Source: an uncultured Vampirovibrio sp. (GTDB lineage: Bacteria; Cyanobacteriota; Vampirovibrionia; Gastranaerophilales; Gastranaerophilaceae). Taken from it: a DNA stretch of 19,443 nt. Positions 1-8,800 of the stretch are shown here, one piece after another. Position numbers and translations under genes: made by a program. Numbering within the stretch: the first letter of the stretch is position 1; the number at the start of each line of letters is the position of its first letter. The DNA is taken from the NCBI GenBank assembly GCA_910579975.1, contig CAJTWU010000031.1:1-19443 (forward strand). Direction: 5' to 3'. Below the pieces are notes generated by a model. That model saw only the letters and a program-made list of their open reading frames with translations. It made no database searches and was not told the DNA's origin.

Positions 1-960
1 AACCTTGATATGATTCCAAAAGTTGTGTATCAAGATAATGGCAGAGCATTCAGAGCAAAATATTTTACTGACGATAAAGGTTTTACCGAACTTGGTTTTC
101 AAGGATTATACTCAAAACTTGGAATTGAAACAGTTTTTGCTCACCCATATAATGCCAAGGCAAAAGTTATTGAAAGATTTTTCAAAGAATTTCAGGAGGG
201 TTTTGAAAAACTCTTACCGAGCTATATTGGTTCATCAATAAATAACAAACCGGCATATATGATGCGGAATGAAAAATTACACAAAAATTTACACAATGAA
301 TATATTCCAACAATTGAAGAAACAATAAAAATGATTGATATGTGGTTGAATTTCAAAAATTCACAACCTTGTCCGAATGTTCCAAATAAAACTATTGCCG
401 AAGTTCTAGCAGAACGCAAGACTCAAAAGATTGATATAAATACTCTTGACGATTTGATGCTTGCAACCGAAGTTAAAACAATTCAGAGAAACGGAATCAG
501 ATTCTTAAATTGTGATTATTTTAATGAAAGGTTATATGGTTTTAAAAGCAAAGTTTTAATCAAATACAACCTTTTTGACCTAATACATATCAAAGTATTT
601 ACTACCAAAGGTGAATATTTATGCACGGCAGAAAGAGTTACAGAAACTCATCCAATGGCAAAAATTTTAGGCGATGTTAAAGACTTTGAGGATTACAAAC
701 AGAAAATTATTAAGCAAAGACAGTTGAAAAAGAAAACTATTAATTCAGTAAAACAATATTTAAGTAATGAAGAAGTTAAATTTATCGAGCAGAAAATGGA
801 CAAACCCCAAAAAGTCGAATTCAAACCTCGTTCAAATACCCTTCAAACCCTGTTCAAAAATAATTCAGAAAAATATGAATACTTAATCAAACACGATCCA
901 AATAATTCTTGGATAGCAGAATTTAAGCAAACAAAGGAGTACAGACTTTTATATGAATAA
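1..960 (+). CDS. Mu-type DDE transposase (MuA-like), 5' end outside window
   Basis: This is the C-terminal part of an rve-fold transposase that cuts and joins transposon ends. The frame is already open at base 1 (N-L-D before the first ATG at 10), so the gene starts upstream; the first catalytic Asp is missing from view. Counting from the ATG at 10, the second catalytic Asp is D9 in YQDNGRAF and the Glu is E55 in NAKAKVIERFF, the usual context in small Mu-like transposases. A Mu transposase C-terminal beta-barrel region and a basic tail (about 225-285) follow. The last bases overlap the start of the ATPase gene by 8 bp, as expected for a translationally coupled A-B pair. Confidence 0.9.
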   Translation, partial: NLDMIPKVVYQDNGRAFRAKYFTDDKGFTELGFQGLYSKLGIETVFAHPYNAKAKVIERFFKEFQEGFEKLLPSYIGSSINNKPAYMMRNEKLHKNLHNEYIPTIEETIKMIDMWLNFKNSQPCPNVPNKTIAEVLAERKTQKIDINTLDDLMLATEVKTIQRNGIRFLNCDYFNERLYGFKSKVLIKYNLFDLIHIKVFTTKGEYLCTAERVTETHPMAKILGDVKDFEDYKQKIIKQRQLKKKTINSVKQYLSNEEVKFIEQKMDKPQKVEFKPRSNTLQTLFKNNSEKYEYLIKHDPNNSWIAEFKQTKEYRLLYE

Positions 961-1633
961 AATTTTTGTAAAAACTCAAAACGTCAAAAACTTTATAGGT
1001 TTAGTTGAAAACTTACAAAACAAACCGAAAAATATTCCCAAAATGGGATTGGTTTATGGCGAACCGGGGCTTGGAAAATCGCAAACGGCTTTGTGGCTTG
1101 CTTGTAAATATAATGCGATATATTTAAGAGCAACAAATTTAATGACAGGGCGATGGCTTTTGGAAGAGTTGGTTAAAGAATTAGATGAGATACCAAGATT
1201 TTTAACTTCTGATAACTTCAATTTGGTTGTTAAAAAGTTAAAACAGAATCCAAAAATAATTTTTATTGATGAAATTGATTATTTGATGAATAACTATAAA
1301 ACCATTGAAACTCTGCGTGATATTCATGACGAAACTAACTGCTCAATAATATTTATTGGTATGGGTTTAGTTCACAGAAAACTTGAAAGATACAAACATC
1401 TCTACGATAGATTTTCAGAAGTTTTGAAGTTTGAAATGTTTAGTGTAAATGATTTAAGCCAGATTGTAAATCAATTATCTGACGTTCCATTTACGCCCGA
1501 TTCTATTGAATATATTTACCCCAAATACAACGGATTTAGACAAATTATACAACTGATAAATCAGATGGAAAATTTTGCAAAAGATAACAATTTAGCGGAA
1601 ATTATGAAAGAAATAGCTGAGCAAGTATTATGA
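953..1633 (+). CDS. MuB-like AAA+ ATPase, transposition target-selection protein
   Basis: This 226-residue ATPase probably binds target DNA and activates the adjacent transposase, as MuB and TniB/IstB relatives do. Walker A is GEPGLGKS at residues 36-43 and Walker B is IIFIDE at 102-107; a RFSE motif near 165 fits the sensor/arginine-finger region. The C-terminal helical part (about 180-226) resembles the MuB lid. Its start overlaps the transposase stop, and its own stop overlaps the next start by 4 bp (ATGA-type), so the three genes are probably one transcript. No disabling change is visible. Confidence 0.88.
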   Translation: MNKIFVKTQNVKNFIGLVENLQNKPKNIPKMGLVYGEPGLGKSQTALWLACKYNAIYLRATNLMTGRWLLEELVKELDEIPRFLTSDNFNLVVKKLKQNPKIIFIDEIDYLMNNYKTIETLRDIHDETNCSIIFIGMGLVHRKLERYKHLYDRFSEVLKFEMFSVNDLSQIVNQLSDVPFTPDSIEYIYPKYNGFRQIIQLINQMENFAKDNNLAEIMKEIAEQVL

Positions 1634-2139
1634 ATATTGAGAAATTGGCAAAACACTTAAAAGAATTTACGCTTGATGAAATAGAAATAATTGCTGAGTG
1701 TGATTGTAAAACAGAACTTGAACACCTTTTAAACGGAGGTAAAATAGTTTTTGAACAAGGTTTGTATAAATATATAGAAGTTTCAAAAGAGAAAACTTTT
1801 GAATTGTATCCTAAACCAGAATTAAAAATGAGCAAAAAGGTATTATTTCAAGATGTTGCATTGAGTTACATTACAAATAAAAAGTTAACAAAAAATACAC
1901 TTAAGGGTTACAAATCACAGTTAAAATACAATATTTTGCCGTATTTTGGAGATATAAAAATAAACAAAATCACTTATGAAATGATTGTTGATTTTATGCA
2001 GAACATGAAAGAAAAATACAAACCCAAGACAGCAAGCAATGGTGTGACTTTGCTTGGAAGTATTTTGAAATATGCGTTTGAACAAGGTTACATAAAGCAT
2101 AATCCGTATTATGGTGTTAAAAATTCAATGTGCAGATAA
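1630..2139 (+). CDS. Recombinase-like protein with core-binding (SAM-like) domain only
   Basis: Residues about 75-165 match the N-terminal SAM-like core-binding domain of tyrosine integrases: a helical segment, a TLKGYKSQLKYNILPYFGD stretch, and an ending of the type 'FEQGYIKHNPYYGVKN' that in integrases leads into the catalytic domain. Here the frame stops directly after it, so no R-K-HxxR-H-Y catalytic residues exist. The first 60 or so residues are an unrelated acidic helical segment that I do not recognise. The stop is followed at once by an AAGGAG site for the next gene, with no leftover catalytic-domain sequence in any frame, so this may be a settled short protein rather than a fresh truncation. 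A DNA-binding or regulatory role within the element is possible. Confidence 0.7.
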   Translation: MNIEKLAKHLKEFTLDEIEIIAECDCKTELEHLLNGGKIVFEQGLYKYIEVSKEKTFELYPKPELKMSKKVLFQDVALSYITNKKLTKNTLKGYKSQLKYNILPYFGDIKINKITYEMIVDFMQNMKEKYKPKTASNGVTLLGSILKYAFEQGYIKHNPYYGVKNSMCR

Positions 2140-2148
2140 GGAGTTGAT

Positions 2149-2556
2149 ATGACTAAAATGAAATATTATAAACAAGCTGAAAAAATGTATATTTATGACA
2201 AGATTCCACTTGAAGAAATTGGAGTTAAACTAAATATATCTCGTAGGACTTTGTTTTATTGGAAAAAGAAATACGAATGGGATAGAAAAAGATTCGAGAC
2301 TGAACGCAACCAAGAAGTTTTTAGCGAAGAACTTTTAGCATTTGCAAGAAAATTAATGCAAAAAATTTCTGCCGATATTGATAACGACAGACAAACTCCA
2401 CAATCTGAAATCTATTCGCTGATGAAGATTTTGAAAAATACCCCACAAGTTAAACAATACGAAAACTATAATCAAAAATCCAAAAAACTAAAAACAACAG
2501 GACAACTAAGTCCTGAAATTATTGAACAGATTGAAAGGGAAGTGTTATTGTCATAG
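2149..2556 (+). CDS. HTH protein resembling DUF1804 of Mu-like phages
   Basis: This 135-residue protein has an N-terminal helix-turn-helix: 'IPLEEIGVKLNISRRTLFYW' at about residues 25-44, followed by a basic segment KKKYEWDRKR. This is the arrangement in DUF1804 proteins of Mu-like prophages, which are thought to act like small terminase subunits. The rest is helical and charged. A strong AAGGAG lies 6-7 bases before the ATG and partly inside the stop of the preceding gene. The large terminase gene that usually follows is not present, so packaging is probably not the current role. Family assignment is from motif memory and is moderate. Confidence 0.65.
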   Translation: MTKMKYYKQAEKMYIYDKIPLEEIGVKLNISRRTLFYWKKKYEWDRKRFETERNQEVFSEELLAFARKLMQKISADIDNDRQTPQSEIYSLMKILKNTPQVKQYENYNQKSKKLKTTGQLSPEIIEQIEREVLLS

Positions 2557-2573
2557 CTTCAAAAAAGCTTTTA
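2556..2573 (+). terminator. Weak hairpin after the Mu-like module
   Basis: A 5-bp stem AGCTT/AAGCT with a short A-rich loop is followed by TTTTATTT, starting at the stop codon of the HTH gene. It could end the module's transcript, but the stem is short and has only two G/C pairs. Confidence 0.25.
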
Positions 2574-2609
2574 TTTAAACAAAACATGCTTAGTTACCTA
2601 AAGAAAAAT

Positions 2610-2807
2610 TTAATTTACAAAATTATGAAAAAATGCAGCAACTTCTTCTTGAATACGTCTGGCAATACTTTGCAAATAGCGAGCATCGACATCTTTCATA
2701 GAATAACTGTTGGATTTTCCTGTTGGTAATAAATTTTTAGATAAAATGAAAATAGTAAAAAATATTGTACTAATACTTTTAACATAATTTTTAATTTTGA
2801 AGCTCCT
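2610..2807 (-). pseudogene. Orphan C-terminal tail of a giant-protein paralogue
   Basis: On the minus strand the frame ending at the TAA at 2610-2612 reads KNLLPTGKSN, then about 13 residues, then SIARRIQEEVAAFFHNFVN before the stop. The neighbouring giant protein ends PKLVPDNPDS...LIGQRVQEEVVNFFKNL, so the fragment aligns with its last 40 or so residues, including the (R/Q)R(I/V)QEEVxxFF core. The related part spans about 2610-2742. The frame stays open up to 2807 but the upstream part is an unrelated hydrophobic stretch. An AAAGGAG lies at 2805-2811, shortly after the giant's stop; the nearest ATG after it is in a different frame, so there is no clear intact start. Best read as a remnant of a second tail copy. 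Confidence 0.6.
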
Positions 2808-2820
2808 TTATATAATTAAT

Positions 2821-5800
2821 TTATAAATTTTTGAAAAAGTTTACAACTTCCTCTTGAACTCGTTGCCCAATCAAATTCCACTGGTGAACACTATCAGGAT
2901 TATCAGGTACTAATTTTGGCGAGCTTGGATTATTTGGTTCTAATCTTTGGGCTTCAATGTATTGCGCTAATCTTTTTGCATCAGCTTCTGATACTTGTCC
3001 TTTTAAATATATACAGAAATTACTTCCTCTTCCAACAGGAACCTCAATTTGTATGCCTGTCATATTTAATTTTTCGCTATAGTATGATGTAATTCTTGGA
3101 GCTCCAATTAATAAAGTAGACATATCAGCTTGTTCTATATAAGAGAGTGTGTTTCGTTTACTATAATTAGAAGTGTAATTTGAATTGGATGTAATATCAA
3201 CAAAATTTGCCCCATTCTGAGTTCTACCGCAATAGAATACATCTTGTACACTCAAATTTTGCACATCAGTTTTTGCATCTTTTACTCTTGAAAAGCCACT
3301 TCTGTTTGGCCCTAATCTCCAAACTTCTTCTCTCTTCTCTTCTATTTTTTGTAAAAGTGCATCTCGAAGTTTTGCATCTTCAATTGAGCGTATATTAGGC
3401 TCAATTGTTCTGAGTTCTGAAGTATTTTGAACTTTTGATATTTGATCATCCCATTTTTTATATATTGGATTAGTTGTAATATTTTTTTCTGCCAAGTTAA
3501 TTTGATTTAGTTTAGTTTCAATCTGTGTTTTTAAATGCTTTTTCATAGTGTTATTATCAGGCATTTTTTCAATAAAAGATAATGCTTCCCTTAATTCCTG
3601 TTCATTATTTAGAGTATAAAACGCTGCATAATTAGGTGCATCAGGAGTTCCAAACCTTGAAGAAGTATTAGCGTAAGCATCTCTTACGTTTTGAGCGGAA
3701 GAATTAGTATTTTGTTTTTTAACTTCAACCTCATCGGCTACACTTGCTTTAGCTTTTGTATGACAAACTGTTCTTCCATTTCTTGAAATATCTTTCATAA
3801 TAATTCTGCCATTATGACGTGTAATTAAAATATGATGATTGGAAACATTATCACTTGCATCTGCAAGTCTCACGTCTCCGCTTCTTCCAATTGTAAAAGA
3901 CTGTCCTTCAGGAAGATTTTGTATTCTATTTAGTATTTCAGGTGAGTTCAAATCTACTTTTGTACCATCTAGCAATGTTAGAGTTGGTAAATTATCCATA
4001 TTCAAGCCGTATTGCATGCTTCTATCTAGCATGCGACCATTTGCAGGTAATTCATCAATAGGATTTCTTGCATCAAATTTTGCATAAGCTTCTGCTTTGG
4101 CTGAATTCGTAGGATTTGAATTCCTGTTTACATTTGAGTTTGCAGTTCTATTATTTGTATTTTTAGCAATACTTGTTCCGTTGGTTGAATTATCTATAAT
4201 ATAGATTCTACCGTTGCGTCTTTCAATGATTACATGAATTCTGGAAACCATATTTGAAGGATCATTTATTTGAATGTCTCCTTCCCGACCAATAGTTAAT
4301 TGTTGACCATCACGCAAATTATTGATTCTTGAACGTGTAACTGTATCATTCAAATCTATTTCAATAGTATTTGCTAATCTGATTTTTGGATAATTTTGCA
4401 GTTCATATCTTTGTCCTTTTTGCATCCGCTCCATTTGAGTTGCGGAATTCGCACCACTTGGAGCAGGACTTTGAGCTGATTTGACAGTTTGTTTTACAGT
4501 TGTACCATTTGTTGAATTATCGATTACATATAATTTACCATTGTGCTTTTCAATGATTACATGCACTCTTGAAACCACATTAGAAGAGTCATTTATTCTA
4601 ATATCGCCTTCTCTGCCGATTGTTAATCTGCCACCTTCAGGCAAGTTATCTATTCGAGTCTTTATTCTTGGATCATTTAGATCTATTTCAATAGTATTAG
4701 CAAGATTTAGTCTTGTAGAACCTTGAATTTCAACAGATTGCCCTTTTTGTAGTTTTGCAGTTCTTGTATTACTACTTTGAGAAGAAGACGTTGAAGGCAT
4801 TGCATTTGGATCGGATGGATCGAAATTTCTCCAAATATCGTCTTCTAAAGTCATATCATCTGCTAGGTATTTACCTTCGCCACGATTAGCATCATAACGA
4901 TTGTGATATTTATTTCTATCTGTTTTGCTTGATAAATCAAGAATTTCATCTTTGTAAGCGCCTGAGTTAAATTCATACCTGTAGAACAATCTTCCTGAAT
5001 TTCCCAATTCATTGTCTCCAACTATGCTTGATCCTTGAGCTTCAAGTTTATTTTTTCTAATAATATAGTCTAAATCTTTAGCAATTTGAGCCATATCTTC
5101 ATTATTTTTTGGATAAATTGTAAATGCTTTACCTTGTTGTTTGCTTCCATTAAGATCATGGACACCACTCATATCATTAAAGGTTTTCCATTCAACTCCT
5201 CTTTCTTTAAGATAAGGAATGATAACATCGCACATTTCTCGCCAATCAGCTTCACTTACAGAGTACAAGTGCATTTTCCAAGCACCATGATGTTGGTCTT
5301 TAGGAGTATATTGCGCCCAACAGGTTTGATAATATGGTTGAACATCATTGAATAAATCTTTGCGAGACTTCATCCAATCCTCATGTGATTTACTCATATC
5401 AACGCCTTTTTTGCTACGAGTATATTTATCTAGTGGATTTACTCCTTCGGCTTTTATACCAACTCTTGAATAAACATCGTGTATGCTTTCTTTTATTGAT
5501 AAACCAAGAGCTTGTGCCTTGTCATAAAGTTTATCCAATAAAGTTTTCATGTCATCTTTAAAATTAACAAATTTGGTTGTAATTTTATCAAGCAACTTAT
5601 TGAAACGTTTTAGGTCTGTCATTTTATCGATGGCATTTTCTATTTTGGTATAGAATTTTGATAAACTTTTTCCCATCCTTGCAGTTCTGTCAACGGAAGT
5701 TTCAACAATATTCAATCCAATTTCTTTTGCTTTTTTATTCAGACGAGTTAAAAGGTTATTAAATTCAGTAGGTGAATTTTTGAACTTATCAGCAATAAGT

Positions 5801-8800
5801 GTTTTAATTTTGTTGTAACCACTGATATCTTTTAATGTGTCAATACTTCTTTCAACACCTTGATAAATAGCAAAAAGTTTTTCTCCAAGTTTTGCTTTTA
5901 ATCGTGTGCTATTGATTTCCGGTTGAGCTGTTTGGTTAACATTTTGGCTTGAATTGCTACCTCTTGAAACTAAACTATCATTTTCAATGCTAAAACCTTT
6001 TGTTTCAAGCTCTTTTTGAATTTTTTGTAGTTCTTTTACTCTTGCCGCTTTTTCTGTTTGATTTAAACCGCCATATTTGAATTCATTATTTAATCGTTGA
6101 TATTCTGAAAATAACTCGTTTTCATCCATTTCAGAATATGATTTTACATTTGAATTTTGAGGAGTCTGTGCAGTTTCCACGTGAGGAGTTTCTACCACAG
6201 CCTCTTCTGTTTTAGGGACATCTTCGTGTGGTTTAACTTCAGGTTCGCCTGTATGTTGAGCTTCTACTTCAGGAACATCAGGTTTTACAGCTTCTAACTC
6301 AGCAGGATTAATATTGCGTTTTGATGTAAACTTCGCAATTTTTAGTTCATCATCTATTACTCTGCCGTCAGGAGTTCTTATTTCTGTTATTTTTCCATCA
6401 GTAAGGGTATATTCGTTACCGTCAGCGTCTTTAAATAAACCGTTTCTGCTTGTATCAGGATCTATTGCATTTTCCCTTGCACGTCTTAAAGCATCTGCGC
6501 TTGCGTCATCAACGTTATTTTCAATACGATGAGCTTCTGCATCTGCTTCTGCTGTTCTTGCATTGTTTTCATCAATTGCAACACGTTCTTCAGGAGTAGG
6601 CTCTTGGTAGCCGTTTTCTCTTTGGTATGCATCAAGTTCTTCTCTGGTTGGACTTCCTTCAATGCCTTCTTCGACCATAGCTCGTTCATTTGCGTTTAAA
6701 TGCGATTGGTCAGCGTTTCTTGCAGTTTCACCATCAGCAATATCATCTCTCTTGCCTCGTCTTGCTGCTTCTGCGGATGGTGCTTCGTTTGGTGCATCGA
6801 CATCTGCATTTGCTTTGCCGCCCCTTACTTCGCTAACGCCGCTGAATGCGTGACCAACAGAGTTACCTGCAACAGAAATTAATAAATCTCTAACAAAAGA
6901 TTCTTCATCAAATTCACCATGTTGACAATAAGTTTGTGCTAAAGATTGAATTGAATCGCTTGTGACTTCATAACCCATTGCTCGTACCCTTGCGATACAA
7001 ACAGAAGCTCTATCAAGAGTTTTTTCTGTAATATTAGGAACAAGTTTTTTCAACATGTTTTGAGCAGCAGTTTTATAAACACCGATTGCTTTTGCATCTG
7101 CAATCATACCGACTTTCATACCAAGTGCGGATAAAAGTCCATCCCACATTGCCTGTTCTGCATCAGATGTCCATTCTGCATTTGTCCAACCGTTTGCATC
7201 AGTCGAATGTTCTAATGCGTTCAAACCAAGAGATGCACCTGCTCCGGCTACGAATACTGCTAAGCTGCCACCTCCGGTAAATGGTGCAGCAACTACAGCT
7301 CCAATCAAAACACCCATATTAACAACCATTTTACCTGTTTCAATAGTAGAAATATAGTCCTCTACCATTTCATCCGGGCAATCCTGACCGAAGGCATCTT
7401 TAAATTCTTGTTTAAAGCTTTCCTTTTTAGAATTATATGATTTTTCTAAGACTTCATTAATTTTTGAAGAAGATGTATTAAGCGGAATTTCTTCTCCTAA
7501 CAAATCTCTTGCGACATCAGATAAACCTTGTTTTAACTCCATTGCTAATGCTCTTAATTTATCAACAGGGACAGGGTTTCCGTTTGAATCAACTATAATG
7601 CTGTCTTTTACGGAGTAGCCTTTGCCTGCAAGAGAAAGTTCTCTGCCTGTCATATTTGACAATTTTTCCAAGGTATCAATAATCGCAACACTTAAGCGTT
7701 TTGAATCAGAAGAGTTTAATCCGTTTTCTAACTCTTCCCAACAAACTGCAATATTAGTTTTTGCATAATTCATTGCAACAAGCATTTGAGCTTGATTTTC
7801 AACTTTTTCAACTTTGCCGGCATCAAAATTAGTGCCTATATTTCTTTCTTTAAATACTTCTTCAAATGTAACTGCAACAGTTTTTCCGTCTACCATTTTG
7901 CCAAGTTTACCTTCAGCAGCAAGTTTTAGAAGTCTTACTGTTTCTTTATCGTGTTCAATTCTTGCTTCAATTTCTTCTCTTGTAGTTCCTATTCCGTAGT
8001 TTTCACAGAAGCGATTAACTGCCCAAGAAACAGCACCTTGACTATCCAGAGCTGCTTTGTAATCTTTTTCCATTTGGGCAAGCTTTTGTTCCATTAATTT
8101 AACAGTTCTTGCATATGCAGCTTTTTGTTGAGGAGTTAAGTTTTGTGCCTGATCCATTTCAACGAACATATTATCCGAGCCATCTGTATTAGTTCTATAA
8201 GCATCAGAAATGTCTTCGGCAAAACTTCCAACGACAGGAATGAATTTACCTAAGCCATCCCAAAAATCTGCTTTTGCTTTATATTCAGCTTTTTCTTTAT
8301 TGAATTGTTCCATAACTTTAGCCAATGAACTGCCTTCTTGTTTAAGTTTTTCATCAACTAATTTTGCAACAGCTTCGTTTCTTATTGCTCGAATACCTTG
8401 CGCTCTATTATTAAAGTCAGAGTTTTTAATTAATCTATAAGCAACATCAGCAGCCTTTTCGTTCGGTAAAAGATTATTGCTTGCAAGTTCTGCATTAACT
8501 AAGTCAGATTTGGTTTGGTTAAGTTTTTTTCTTAAAAATTCGTCTAATGATTTATATCCTTTTGTAGTTAATAATTGTTCAACTTTTGCTAAGACTTTAG
8601 GATCTTTTAATTGTTCAACTGCATCTTTAATATTATCAAAATTGCCTTCGAGAATTTGAAGTGCAGCTTGCTCTGCTCTTAGGTTAACAATTTCTGCTTC
8701 TGTATAAGCTCCTTGTTCAATAAGCATTTCATTGAATTTTCTAATTTCTTTATGGTCGGTTGAAATTCCCATGAACGTGTCGCATTCATCATAAAGGATT

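Larger units (their letters stand above)
1..2609 (+). mobile_element. Mu-like transposable element, right part (degraded or cut short)
   Basis: Four tightly packed plus-strand genes form a Mu-type transposition module: DDE transposase, MuB-like ATPase, a recombinase-like protein, and a DUF1804-like HTH protein. The order A-B then regulators is that of transposable phages and their derivatives. Neither end of the element is visible: the left end is outside the window, and no phage morphogenesis genes follow the last gene. About 55 bases after it the sequence turns into a minus-strand fragment related to the giant gene next door, so a junction lies near 2557-2609. I could not identify terminal TG/CA ends or a target duplication, so the right boundary is approximate. 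Confidence 0.6.

Noticed and set aside
2540..2730. Plus-strand frame after the HTH gene that might begin the phage large terminase
   Set aside because: No good start codon, no terminase motif, and most of it is antisense to the recognisable giant-tail fragment.
6486..6689. Minus-strand 67-codon frame rich in Gln/Lys within the giant gene
   Set aside because: It is an alternative frame of the low-complexity Ala/Glu region on the same strand, without a ribosome site.
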